Of a stretch of DNA of 47,442 nucleotides, positions 1 through 8,703 are shown piece by piece. Location: assembly GCF_002284575.1 (NCBI RefSeq), contig NZ_NPKJ01000060.1:1072-48513 (forward strand). Direction: 5' to 3'. The position numbers and the translations under genes were made by a program. Under the pieces are notes generated by a model. It saw only the letters and a list, made by a program, of their open reading frames with translations. It was not told the origin of the DNA and ran no database searches. The stretch comes from Mesorhizobium temperatum. Lineage in GTDB: Bacteria > Pseudomonadota > Alphaproteobacteria > Rhizobiales > Rhizobiaceae. Position 1 is the first letter of the stretch. Every line of letters starts with the position of its first letter.

Positions 1-561
1 TCGCCTCGTCCGGGCCCCCCTGCCTTTACGGTTGACGCTGAGACAGTCCACCTGGTGAAAAGTTCCGCCGACCGAAAGGACTGCGCCGTTGATCAACGAG
101 CTTGGCCGAGGGCTCCTAGTCCTCTATCGGAGCAGGCACACCCGCTTCTGGCACATCAGTTCCAACACTGGGGAGCGCATCTATCACCTTCCCGACCATG
201 AGCCGCTGCCGACCTTACAATAGGGCTCCCTCAGCCCATCGACATCGGGCGCGAAGTGCGGTTGTTCGTAACGCTGGCCTCCCCGCTACGATAGATATGG
301 GACCCACTGGTGACGGTCGACATCGACAAGCTCAGGCTGGTCGAGAAGTACAGGCCGCCAAACGCAAGAAGCCGCTGCGTGACATGGTGGACTAGGCTGG
401 GCGATCATCGCCCGTCGTTTGCGTTGCCATGCTTGATGGGTCGGGACATGAAAAAAGCCACCTTCCCGTATGCGGCTCCCTCTAGGCCGGCAAGTGTATG
501 GGTCATGTCGTCCGCATGGCCAAGTTTAAGCTCGAAGTTTCCTGACTAGCATGCATCAGGA
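1..561. other. Decayed DNA without an intact gene
   Basis: I find no gene with a credible start, ribosome site and codon bias here. On the plus strand an open stretch at 58-223 translates without a start codon and ends in a short run containing RFWHIS and GERIYHLP. It may be the tail of a lost gene, but I do not recognise it. The stretch sits beside clear remnants of an ABC ATPase and a glyoxalase, so decay is the simplest reading. Confidence 0.5.
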
Positions 562-702
562 GATCGGAACCACGGCCGTTGCGCCACGCACGACCAGGCC
601 GACGCCATGACAATGGGCAGCATGATTGTGTTCATGAACGGCGGCAAGATCCAGTAAGCGGCGGCGCCGCTTGAAGTCTACAACCGGCCAGCCAACCAGT
701 GA
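562..702 (+). pseudogene. Remnant of a sugar-type ABC transporter ATPase
   Basis: In the plus frame from 586 the translation reads THDQADAMTMG, then a short stretch ending GKIQ, an in-frame TAA at 655-657, then APLEVYNRPAN. This is the D-loop/H-loop region and the following segment of MalK/UgpC-type ATPases, where family members read THDQVEAMT and later PLELYDRPAN. Just upstream, at 562, IGTTAV (also typical of the strand before THDQ) lies in a different frame. One frameshift plus one internal stop, and the absence of Walker A and signature motifs, show a dead fragment. It suggests that a carbohydrate or glycerol-phosphate ABC system once stood here. Confidence 0.7.
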
Positions 703-931
703 AACGCTTCGCAGAACGCGTCGCCTGCCCGGTCGTATCTACGACTCGTGTTGCCAACGGCGGCATCCTCATGATGACTTCTTCCGTTGCCGCTACATGC
801 GCGCAACGCTGGGGTGGATCGTCATCAGGCCATGCCCGATGAACTTCGTCCTAGCCGGGCAGAAGACACCGCGCAAATCGTCAAGTCGATAATTTCGGGT
901 GGCACGACTTCAGCGCCGTTTGCCGTGGCGC

Positions 932-1150
932 GCTCACATTCCCTACGCGCTTGGCGACGGCTATGGCCACATGGCTCTTTGCGTTGATGATCTCGAGGCA
1001 GAACACGAGCGCTTGGCGGTAGCAGGTTTCAATCCGCGGAAAATTGTCGAGTTCAATCACCAAGGCGCGTTGCTTGCGCGTTTCTTTTTCGTGGCCGACC
1101 CCGACGGCTATCAGATCGAGGTGCTGCAGCGCCACGGACGCTACACGTAG
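932..1150 (+). pseudogene. C-terminal remnant of a glyoxalase I / VOC protein
   Basis: The reading frame gives PYALGDGYGHMALCVDDL and later FFFVADPDGYQIEVLQR, which match the metal-binding second half of lactoylglutathione lyases (GYGHIA...VDD and DPDGYxIE). The N-terminal half, including the first metal ligand region, is missing, and no start codon or ribosome site precedes the conserved part. The 5' side is unrelated decayed sequence. An intact glyoxalase I would be about 130-150 residues; only about 70 recognisable residues remain. I read it as a pseudogene; a very short VOC protein is less likely. Confidence 0.7.
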
Positions 1151-1678
1151 GCTTTGCGCGCCTCAATGGCGGTCGATGACGCAAACGTTCGATGGTGCGC
1201 CCTCACGGATCTTGCCCGAAGCTCGATTCCGAACCAGCTGAGTTGTTGTCCGGCGCCGCAATGATGTACGTATCTGTCCAGCACTGACAACTACGCAACG
1301 AGTAATCCTCGCTGTTGGATGAGATCGCCCATGGACAGGGGATGACGGCGCCTAAGTTCCTATCGACGTTTTACGACGAAGCGCTGGAGATCAACGGCCA
1401 TATCCCAAACTTTGCCTCCATGCTGCGCACTACCTGCGCGACAGGCGACCACTCGACGGCGAAGCCGCGGAATTGAAGAGCAAGGCAGCCTGATCCGCGG
1501 GCATTGCTCAAACGCGCCCAGTACCGGAAAAACCCGTGTAGCAGCCGCCTGCTACCAGCGACCTGAATTTTAGCGCTATGTGATATCAATGGCGAACTTT
1601 GCGGAGGCGGTGTAAGGTTCACTTCAAGAGAAGAATGAGCCGTATCGACGGCGACGCTGAGCGAATCTGGGAGGATTC
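1151..1678. other. Intergenic or decayed DNA
   Basis: No convincing gene is seen. A plus-strand stretch near 1343-1480 translates to a short open run containing FYDEALEINGHIPNF that stops without a conserved end. It may be another gene fragment, but I cannot name it. The last bases before 1679 supply the GGGAGG ribosome site of the next gene. Confidence 0.4.
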
Positions 1679-2152
1679 ATGGTCGAAATCATCTCGAAGC
1701 GGGATGACCCGCGGCGCGAGGACATGCAGGTCAAACGACTGATTGAGCAGAACCGCTCGACAATCGTCCGCCTTGCCGACCAGATCAGCGGCGGCGGCTA
1801 TTCAGCTTCGCGAAAGCCACGCCAGCAACCGAAGGCGGAAGGCCTGATCATCCATGTCGGTGGCGGCGCGGCACCGGTGGCCGAGGCCAAGCCGTCCATC
1901 CAGGTCACCATGAACGGCCGCGTAATTTCGAAGGATCAGAACACAGGGCGTCAACTTCATCACATCGGCGATATCCGCTACCGCGGCGGCGACGAGGTCT
2001 TCGTGCTGGCAACAAAGCAGAATGGCTTCTTCTCGCCGGTCGACGAAACCGTTGCCGAGGCGCTTGCGGACCTGGACGGGTCCCGCCTCGCTGCCACCTA
2101 TACCGAAGAACAGCTTGCCTTCGACATCGGCGCGAAACTCGGCATCAACTGA
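1679..2152 (+). CDS. Conserved hypothetical protein, 157 aa
   Basis: The start is supported by GGGAGG six bases upstream of the ATG. The protein is soluble with no signal peptide or membrane segment. Residues 1-35 are charged and probably helical, followed by a Gly/Ser/Arg-rich linker (SGGGYSASRKPRQQP). From about residue 55 onward a beta-rich region follows (LIIHVGGGAAPV, IQVTMNGRVIS). I do not recognise a named domain. It is the first intact gene after the decayed left end and stands about 100 bases upstream of mimR in the same direction. The gap holds no obvious terminator, so partial co-transcription is possible. Confidence 0.7.
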   Translation: MVEIISKRDDPRREDMQVKRLIEQNRSTIVRLADQISGGGYSASRKPRQQPKAEGLIIHVGGGAAPVAEAKPSIQVTMNGRVISKDQNTGRQLHHIGDIRYRGGDEVFVLATKQNGFFSPVDETVAEALADLDGSRLAATYTEEQLAFDIGAKLGIN

Positions 2153-2255
2153 TCAGGCAGACGCCTGGGCCTGCTTCTTCACGTCCAACTCGCGGCAGCA
2201 TACGAACGCGACAGCATACAGAAATGGCATACCTCAAAGGTTCTGTGATGACTGA

Positions 2256-4337
2256 ATGAAACGCGAGATAGGCCCCAATCAGATGAAGATCGATGCCCTT
2301 CCGGCGCGTGCCTCGCTGGCCACCGGCCAAATGGCTTTGAGCAACATCGACTATGACGAGCGTGCCACCATGCGCGCCTGGGAAAGTTTTCTGGCTGACG
2401 AGCCCAAATGCGCCCGCGATCCTGTCCACCCAAGCCACGTTCGCTCCCTCATTCACGATTCCTGGTATCGCAGTGCCACCGGCGGCATCAACGCTCAAGG
2501 CATTGAAGCGCCGCTGAGCAGTGATCGCGACGAAATCGAATATCTGACCCGGGCCAATGCAGAACTGCTTTCGGCGGCACGGCGGTCGTTCGCCTCCCTT
2601 GGCCAGTTATTGGACGGGACCGGCGCGATGCTGGTTTTGGCCGACAGCGATGGCGTGCTGATCGACGCCATCGGCGACAAGAAGACGCTGCATGACGGCA
2701 TGGATATTCACCTCGCCATCGGCGGCAAATGGAACGAGGATGCCGTCGGGACGAACGGCATCGGTACGGCGCTGTGGACCGGTGAGCCGACTTTCGTGCA
2801 TGCGGCCGAGCATTTCTGCGCCGGGATCAAATCCTGGACCTGCGCCGGCGCGCCGATCCGCGACCCGCTGGACGGCAAGATCATCGGTGTCGTCGACCTG
2901 TCAGGCTATTCGCCGATCTTCAGGCCGCACAACACCGCGCTCGTCGCCGCCACAGCCCGGCAGATCGAAAAGGCATTGGCCGAACAGCAGCAGGAACAGC
3001 GCACGCGCCTGCTCGAAGCTTTCATTTCATCGGCTCCCAGCTACCGCCGAAAAGACGGGCTGGTAATCGTCGACCATCGTGGCCGCGCCATCTTCTGCAA
3101 CAATGTGCCTGACGGCGAGACCACCGAGATGATGGACGGCCCGATGGAGCCAGGCCGTGGCCGCTGGCTGATGAACCTTCCGTCCTCCGGCTCCGAAGCC
3201 GATCTTGCCAGAGCGCTGCCGGCCCATCTGCGATCCTGCCACATCACGCCGCTCAAGCTCGACGGCGACCTCCGCGGCGCGGCGCTGGTGTTCCCCTCCG
3301 TGCCGGCAGTCTCCAGCGCGGCGGTGCTCCACCGGGAAGTGAACAAGCATCTTCAGGATGCTGTCGCCATGATCGTCGGCGAAAGCGAAGCGCTGCAGGC
3401 CGCCATCGACGTCGCCTGCCGCGTCGCCCGGTCGGGCAGCGTACCATCGCTGTTGGTCGAAGGTGAGACAGGGGTCGGGAAAGAGCTGTTTGCGCGGCTT
3501 GTCCATGCCGGCAGCCGGCGCACGGCAAACGATCCGTTCATTGCGATGAATTGCGGGGCGATTAGCAGAGACCTGTTCGGCAGCGAATTGTTCGGCCATG
3601 TCGCCGGCGCCTTTACCGGCGCCTCGCGGGAAGGCAAACCGGGCGTTTTCGAGCTCGCCAATGGTGGCGTCCTCAGTCTCGACGAGATCGGCGAATTGCC
3701 CCTTGAGATCCAGCCGTTCCTGCTGCGTGTGCTGGAAGAGCGTGTGGTCCACCGCATTGGCGACAGCCGGGGTCGCCCGGTGGATGTACGCCTGGTCGCC
3801 TCGACCAATCGCGATCTCAAGCAGGAAATTGCCGCAGGCCGCTTCCGCCGCGATCTCTACTATCGAATTGGCGCGGTCTCGATCACCGTTCCACCGCTGC
3901 GCGAGCGCGGCGAAGATGTGCTGCTGCTGATCGAGCATTTCAACCGGCAGATCGCCACCGCAGCGGGCGAGGAGCCGCTGGAATTCTCGCACGAAGCACT
4001 CGAGGCCCTGCTCGCCTATGGTTGGCCAGGCAATGTACGCGAACTGAAGAACCTCATCGGGCGGCTGCATGTCCTGACGCGCGGCCGCGATGTCAGGCTT
4101 CACGACCTTCCCGAGGAGATCACCGCGTCCGGCTCTGGATCGGAAGCCGGATCGAACAGCAGTGCAGCGACCCCGCAGGACGGAGGCACGCTCGTCGAGG
4201 CGGAACGCCAGGCGATGAAGAAGGCCTTGGCCGCGGAAGGCGGCAACCTCAGCCGGGTCGCGCGACGGCTCGGCATCTCCCGGCCAACGCTCTACCGCAA
4301 GCTCGAGCAATACGGCATCCGCCGCGGTTTCCTCTAG
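2256..4337 (+). CDS. mimR: Sigma-54-dependent activator, AcoR/MimR family
   Basis: This 693-residue protein has the full layout of an AcoR-type enhancer-binding protein. A GAF-type sensor spans about residues 90-225, with the AcoR-typical GTNGIGTAL stretch. A short linker follows, then the AAA+ domain at about 370-605 with Walker A GETGVGKE at 403-410, the sigma-54 contact loop GAFTGA at 451-456 and Walker B LSLDEIGE. The last 40 residues form a Fis-type HTH (LSRVARRLGISRPTLYRKL). It probably senses substrate or alcohol and activates the mim operon, whose promoter at 14385-14399 is a full sigma-54 consensus. The ATG at 2256 has only a weak ribosome site; an in-frame ATG at 2283 is possible. 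Unlike actinobacterial mim loci, where the regulator lies upstream of mimA, here it lies beyond the operon's end and points toward it. Confidence 0.93.
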   Translation: MKREIGPNQMKIDALPARASLATGQMALSNIDYDERATMRAWESFLADEPKCARDPVHPSHVRSLIHDSWYRSATGGINAQGIEAPLSSDRDEIEYLTRANAELLSAARRSFASLGQLLDGTGAMLVLADSDGVLIDAIGDKKTLHDGMDIHLAIGGKWNEDAVGTNGIGTALWTGEPTFVHAAEHFCAGIKSWTCAGAPIRDPLDGKIIGVVDLSGYSPIFRPHNTALVAATARQIEKALAEQQQEQRTRLLEAFISSAPSYRRKDGLVIVDHRGRAIFCNNVPDGETTEMMDGPMEPGRGRWLMNLPSSGSEADLARALPAHLRSCHITPLKLDGDLRGAALVFPSVPAVSSAAVLHREVNKHLQDAVAMIVGESEALQAAIDVACRVARSGSVPSLLVEGETGVGKELFARLVHAGSRRTANDPFIAMNCGAISRDLFGSELFGHVAGAFTGASREGKPGVFELANGGVLSLDEIGELPLEIQPFLLRVLEERVVHRIGDSRGRPVDVRLVASTNRDLKQEIAAGRFRRDLYYRIGAVSITVPPLRERGEDVLLLIEHFNRQIATAAGEEPLEFSHEALEALLAYGWPGNVRELKNLIGRLHVLTRGRDVRLHDLPEEITASGSGSEAGSNSSAATPQDGGTLVEAERQAMKKALAAEGGNLSRVARRLGISRPTLYRKLEQYGIRRGFL

Positions 4338-4424
4338 AGCCTGTCACCGGCACGAAAGAAGCCCGCGGCATTCGCGCCACGGGGTTGGAATAAGTCAATC
4401 ACTGAAGCGGTAGCGGGGGTTAGA

Positions 4425-4922
4425 TCAGCTCTTCACGACAGCAGCTGTCACTTTCTCGGAGACGTAGCCGAGACTGTTGCCAATGATCAGCGAAATCACC
4501 ACAGCTGCCGCGACTTTGCTGATGCCGCTTGGACCCTCGCCATAGGCGGCAGCGCCAAGCAGAAAAAGTGCCGCAGTCGTTGCGTAGCCATAGACCGCTG
4601 ATGGAATCGCACTCAGCAATGGCAGCTTGGCAGCGAGAATCAGGACTACGATTGAAACGCCGACGCAAATGCCGGCCGTGAGAGCCGTAACACCAATAGA
4701 CGTCAGTGCTATCAATGCGCCGGCGGCGCAGATCGCTCCCCAAAGGTTTGCAAGCGCCGAATTCTTGAACCCGGCTTCCTTGCCGCCACAGTGATAGAAA
4801 CTCCCCCAGCCCACAAATACCGCCCAGATCAGCAGATAGGGGTTGCCGATCGTGATCGCTGCCCACGTTGCAATGCCGCCCATAATGCCGATGACGACGG
4901 CCAGTCCTGTAATAAGATCCAT
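4425..4922 (-). CDS. DUF1097 inner-membrane protein
   Basis: This 165-residue protein is almost wholly hydrophobic, with about five predicted membrane helices. It has the DUF1097 pattern of small inner-membrane proteins (GWGSFYHCGGKEAG, and a later Gly/Ala-rich core). The start at 4922 is chosen because GGGAGGAC lies upstream; the longer reading frame adds a 30-residue polar extension with no ribosome site. It follows the alcohol dehydrogenase in the same direction, but a strong hairpin with a T-rich tail lies between them, so it may have its own promoter or depend on read-through. Its function is unknown. A role in substrate or metabolite passage for the monooxygenase pathway would be inference from position only. 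Confidence 0.8.
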   Translation of the reverse strand: MDLITGLAVVIGIMGGIATWAAITIGNPYLLIWAVFVGWGSFYHCGGKEAGFKNSALANLWGAICAAGALIALTSIGVTALTAGICVGVSIVVLILAAKLPLLSAIPSAVYGYATTAALFLLGAAAYGEGPSGISKVAAAVVISLIIGNSLGYVSEKVTAAVVKS

Positions 4923-5027
4923 ATTGTCCTCCCATTTTTCCAAACTGTGAAGCAAAGAACTCGTTTCAGGGCCACGCTTCGCTGACGTCCCGATACGGAA
5001 AAGCCATGGCATCAGCCGCGGCGCCCA

Positions 5028-5094
5028 AGAAAGAAAGGCTTGCCGGGACCGGCAAGCGAACCAAAACGTCGGGCTCGCTCCGTGCAGGCCCGAC
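5028..5094 (-). terminator. Probable terminator of the mim operon
   Basis: Read on the minus strand just after the alcohol dehydrogenase stop, there is first a 7-bp hairpin (5088-5094 with 5068-5074). A perfect 9-bp stem GCTTGCCGG/CCGGCAAGC (5049-5057 with 5038-5046) follows, then a pyrimidine tract CTTTCTTTCTT. The second hairpin with its T-rich tail fits an intrinsic terminator. Confidence 0.7.
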
Positions 5095-5102
5095 CAGATG
5101 CT

Positions 5103-6146
5103 TCAGGGCACGATGACGCCGCGGCCGGTGAACCGCCGGTTCTTGAAATCGTCGAGTGCGGTGTTGATGCTGGCGAGGTTGTATTCGGTGTAGTGCATCT
5201 TCACCTTGCCGTCGGCGTTGAGCTCCATCAGTTCGACAAGCTCGGTAAAATTGCCGACCAGGCTGCCGCCGATGTTGATCTCCTCGATGACGAGATGGGC
5301 AGTCGGCACATTGATATTGCCGCCATAGCCGACGACGAATAGCTGGCCGCCCTTGCGCACCATCTTCCAGCAGATGTTCTCGACGCCGAGTTCGCCGACG
5401 AAATCGATCACCACATGGGCGCCGCCGCCGGTGATCTGGCTGACCTCCTCGACGATGTTCGGCCCGCCATCAAGGACGTAGTCGGCGCCAAGATCCTTGG
5501 CCAGCACCTGTGCCGCCGGTTCGCGATCGACGGCGATGATGCGGCAACCCGAAATCGCATGCAGCGACTGCAGTGCGATGTGGCCGAGCCCGCCTATGCC
5601 GAGCAGGACGCAGTAACTCCCCGGCCTTAGCAGCTTGGCCGCCCGCTTGGCGGCGCGGTAGGCGGTGATGCCGGCGTCAGCCAAGGGCGCCACTTCGATC
5701 GGCGTGACATTGGCGTTCAGCTTGATCAGCGAGCGCTCGCTGGTGATGAAATATTCGGCGAAGCCGCCATTCATGCCAAGGCCGGGAAACTGGCCGTTGT
5801 CGCAGTACATGTCCTCGCCATGCCGGCAGTTGAGGCAGATCCCGCACGAGCGGAAGGGATGGCAGATCACGGCGTCGCCGCGCTTGACCGACTTGACGCC
5901 GCTGCCAACTTCCTCGACCCAGCCAGCATTCTCGTGACCCATGATGTAGGGCAACAGCGTGCCTTCGGGATCCATGGTCGGCTTCCACACACCCTCGATG
6001 ATATGCAGGTCGGTGCGGCAAAGGCCGGCAGCACCGACCCGCACGATCACTTCGTCGGGGGCGGTGATTGTCGGCGCCTTGACCTCTTCGATCCTGAGCT
6101 GGACATTCATTTGCGGATCGTATTCGTACAGTCTGGCAGCTTTCAT
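5103..6146 (-). CDS. Zinc-dependent NAD(P) alcohol dehydrogenase
   Basis: This is a medium-chain dehydrogenase of 347 residues, normal length for the family. The catalytic zinc region GLCRTDLH and the GHE motif are present. The structural-zinc cysteine cluster CGICLNCRHGEDMYC and the Rossmann glycine motif GIGGLGHIALQ are also present. It presumably oxidises the alcohol made by the MimABCD monooxygenase; alcohol dehydrogenases occupy this position in propane and acetone monooxygenase loci. It is the last gene of the operon, 49 bases after the GroEL-like gene, with AAAGGAT as ribosome site. The exact substrate (2-propanol, acetol or another) cannot be read from the sequence. Confidence 0.9.
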   Translation of the reverse strand: MKAARLYEYDPQMNVQLRIEEVKAPTITAPDEVIVRVGAAGLCRTDLHIIEGVWKPTMDPEGTLLPYIMGHENAGWVEEVGSGVKSVKRGDAVICHPFRSCGICLNCRHGEDMYCDNGQFPGLGMNGGFAEYFITSERSLIKLNANVTPIEVAPLADAGITAYRAAKRAAKLLRPGSYCVLLGIGGLGHIALQSLHAISGCRIIAVDREPAAQVLAKDLGADYVLDGGPNIVEEVSQITGGGAHVVIDFVGELGVENICWKMVRKGGQLFVVGYGGNINVPTAHLVIEEINIGGSLVGNFTELVELMELNADGKVKMHYTEYNLASINTALDDFKNRRFTGRGVIVP

Positions 6147-6195
6147 CGTCGTATCCTTTCAACGTCGAGATTTGTTCGGATCGCTTTCGGATTGC

Positions 6196-7827
6196 TTAGG
6201 CGCGGCCGAGCTTTTCGGAGCCGCCGCCGCGAGCCGGTCCGGCCGTCGGATCCTCGTCCTCGGCGAGATGGCCAATCAGCGTTTCAGTGGTCAGGATCAG
6301 CGTGGCCACCGAAGCCGCATTGGCGAGTGCTGTGTAGGTGACACGAACCGGATCGATGATCCCTGCCTCGAACATGTTTTGATAGCTGCCGGCAGACGCG
6401 TTGTAGCCGTAGCCGCCATTGATGCGCGTAACTTCCGCCACAACTGCTTCGGGATCGGCGCCGGCATTGGCGGCGATGCGCCAGAGTGGCCGCGACAGCA
6501 CCGACCGCACCAGGCGCACGCCTTCGGCGACATCGCCGTCGACGCCGGCCGACACCTTGTCGAGCAGCGGCGCGATCTGGGCAAGCGCCGAACCGCCGCC
6601 GGCGACCACGCCCTCTTCGGATGCGGCGCGTACTGCATTCAGCGAATCCTCGATGAGCTGAATGGTTCGCTTCTGCTCGACGGGTGTGACACCGCCGGCA
6701 TAAAGGATCGCGGTGCCGCCAGAAAGCTTGGCCAGACGTTCGCGCAGCTTGTCCTGGTCGATGTTCGGCGGCGAAGCTTCATACTGCCGCTGCACCTGGG
6801 CGCGACGCGACGCGATTGCCGCATGATCGCCACCACCGCGGATGATCGAGGTGTAGGACGAACTGGTCTTGACCCGGTCGGCTGTTCCGAGATCGTCGGC
6901 GGTGATGTCCTCCAGCCGGCCGCCGAGGTCGCGCGCGATCACCTTGCCGCCGGTGATGATCGCCAGATCCTCCATCATCGCCTTGCGCCAATGGCCATAT
7001 TCCGGCGGATGGACGACGAGGTATTTTCCAGGTCCCTGCTTGCCGAGCAGCGTCACCACAACTTCCGGCGACATTTCCTCGGACACAATAAGCAGCGGCC
7101 GACCATCCTCGTCGGCAATGCGGCGAACCGCATTCAGCGCCTCAGGCTCCTTGATCTTGAGATCGGTCATCAGGATGTAGGGCCGTTCGAGAACCGCCTC
7201 CATCTTCTCTTGGTCAGTCACCATGTGATGAGAAAGATAGCCGCGTTCGAAGGACATGCCCTCGACCACATCGAGCGTGGTCTCGGTGGTGACGCTGAAG
7301 TCCGTGGTGATGACACCTTCGGCTCCCACGCGCTGATGGGCTTCGGCAACCAGCGCGCCAAGCTTCGTGTTTGTCGCAGCGATATTGGCGACCGAAGCCA
7401 GGATGCCGTTCCCCTTTGCCAGCTTGGCCGAGGCTTTGAGCGCGGCCACCACCGCCGCAACGGCAAGGTCGATGCCCTTGCACAGATCGACGGATTTCAC
7501 GCCGCGTTCATTCGCCTCTACACCGCCTTGGATGAGAGCGTTGGCGAGCACGATGGCAGTCGTGGTGCCGTCGCCGGCGACCTCGTTGGTCTGCATCGAC
7601 ACCTCGCGGACCACCTGCGCGCCCATGTTTTCGAAACGATCATGCAGCTCGATTTCTGAGGCGATGCTGACACCGTCACGGGTCACCATCGGCGTGCCGA
7701 TCGGCCGGTCGATCATGGCGTTCATACCCTTGGGGCCGAGCGTCGGCTCGACGGCAGCGGCCAGGCGAAAGACACCACGGGCGAGAGCACGGCGGGCTTC
7801 CGAGTTGTGAAGCATTATTTTGGGCAT
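6196..7827 (-). CDS. mimG: GroEL-like chaperonin dedicated to the monooxygenase
   Basis: A 543-residue group I chaperonin with the usual order of equatorial, intermediate and apical domains. It keeps the ATP-binding stretches TLGPKGMN and GDGTTTA and the distal EEGVVAGGGSAL. It diverges clearly from housekeeping GroEL: the N-terminus is MPKIMLHNSEARRAL, the apical domain varies, and the C-terminus lacks the Gly-Gly-Met tail, ending in an acidic and Gly/Arg segment. In mycobacterial mim loci a GroEL-like MimG is needed for productive folding of the hydroxylase, and the location here implies the same job. No groES accompanies it, so it may use the cell's co-chaperonin. GGAAGGAGG precedes the ATG. 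The operon position supports co-expression with the oxygenase. Confidence 0.92.
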   Translation of the reverse strand: MPKIMLHNSEARRALARGVFRLAAAVEPTLGPKGMNAMIDRPIGTPMVTRDGVSIASEIELHDRFENMGAQVVREVSMQTNEVAGDGTTTAIVLANALIQGGVEANERGVKSVDLCKGIDLAVAAVVAALKASAKLAKGNGILASVANIAATNTKLGALVAEAHQRVGAEGVITTDFSVTTETTLDVVEGMSFERGYLSHHMVTDQEKMEAVLERPYILMTDLKIKEPEALNAVRRIADEDGRPLLIVSEEMSPEVVVTLLGKQGPGKYLVVHPPEYGHWRKAMMEDLAIITGGKVIARDLGGRLEDITADDLGTADRVKTSSSYTSIIRGGGDHAAIASRRAQVQRQYEASPPNIDQDKLRERLAKLSGGTAILYAGGVTPVEQKRTIQLIEDSLNAVRAASEEGVVAGGGSALAQIAPLLDKVSAGVDGDVAEGVRLVRSVLSRPLWRIAANAGADPEAVVAEVTRINGGYGYNASAGSYQNMFEAGIIDPVRVTYTALANAASVATLILTTETLIGHLAEDEDPTAGPARGGGSEKLGRA

Positions 7828-7903
7828 GATTCCTCCTTCCGCCTTACGGGCGGGTTGTTGGTTAGGGGCCTCGTGCGAGGGAGGCCGTTGTTTCAGCTCT
7901 GCT

Positions 7904-8698
7904 TCAGGCGGTCGGCGCGGCTCGTGCCGGCACGCGGTTCATGATGAAATCGACCAGCGTCGGTTCGCCGTCGACCACATCCAGTTCCTTGTATCTCGTC
8001 TGCTTGAGTCCACGGCACAGCGCGCCGTTGAACTCCATGTTGACGCGCACACCGCGCAGTTCGGCGAGATGGGCCCCGAGTGCGGCGGGCGGAATGCGTT
8101 GCCCTTCCCATGTCACGAAGACAGGATCATCCGTGCGGCGGTCGGGGTAGCGCTCGAGCAAAGCCGCCCTGTACCTCGGCTTCTGGTTGGCCGCCTCGCC
8201 CGGTTCGAACCGGGCGACGTCGTATGCCGGAAGGTCCATGGCGAGGATTTCCCGATCTGTCAGACCGTGCTGCCTGAGGCCGCGCAAGACTGCCTCCTGG
8301 CGGCGCTTGAATGCCTTCATCCTGAAGGTTTCGCGCAAAGCGCCGAGATCCTGATCCTCGGCAAGCTCGGCGAATATATCGCCGAATGTCTTGCCGGCTT
8401 CCATGCCACGATTGACCTCTTCCGCGAACATGTGATCGTGCAGCTTGACGCGATAGGCTGGTGACCACGATAGCTGGTCGAGCGCCTTGCGGACGCCGTC
8501 CAGCATGAGGAACGCGAAGTTGGGCGAGCACCAGTAGGTCGGCAGGCGGAAGTCTATCTCCACGCTGCCATCGCTCGTAACCTCGGCCCGCTCGACAAAG
8601 CCCATCTCGGTCACCGGTTCGTCGAGTTCCGGGTCATTGACCTCAGTTAGCCGCCGCCATACTTCTGCTTGGCGGCTAGGTATTCTGGCGGCGCCCAT
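7904..8698 (-). CDS. DUF59/MIP18-type metal-cluster assembly protein, extended
   Basis: A 264-residue protein. The first roughly 110 residues resemble the DUF59/MIP18/PaaD fold used in iron-sulfur and di-iron maturation: an acidic PELDEPVTEMGFV start, then a strand ending LPTYWCSPN that carries the conserved Cys. The remaining 150 residues are mostly helical and unrecognised, so it is about twice the length of a stand-alone DUF59 protein. The start at 8698 is five bases beyond the amidohydrolase stop, with GGAG upstream; the longer frame upstream is an overlap artefact. Genes of this type recur in group 5 monooxygenase loci, and a role in delivering iron to the hydroxylase is plausible but not shown. 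Confidence 0.8.
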   Translation of the reverse strand: MGAARIPSRQAEVWRRLTEVNDPELDEPVTEMGFVERAEVTSDGSVEIDFRLPTYWCSPNFAFLMLDGVRKALDQLSWSPAYRVKLHDHMFAEEVNRGMEAGKTFGDIFAELAEDQDLGALRETFRMKAFKRRQEAVLRGLRQHGLTDREILAMDLPAYDVARFEPGEAANQKPRYRAALLERYPDRRTDDPVFVTWEGQRIPPAALGAHLAELRGVRVNMEFNGALCRGLKQTRYKELDVVDGEPTLVDFIMNRVPARAAPTA

Positions 8699-8703
8699 CG
8701 TGG

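Noticed and set aside
3027..4310. 427-codon minus-strand frame opposite mimR
   Set aside because: Shadow of the AAA+ and HTH region of mimR; no ribosome site or domain.
5959..7659. 566-codon open frame opposite the GroEL-like gene
   Set aside because: Antisense shadow of a clearly conserved chaperonin; no domain and poor start.
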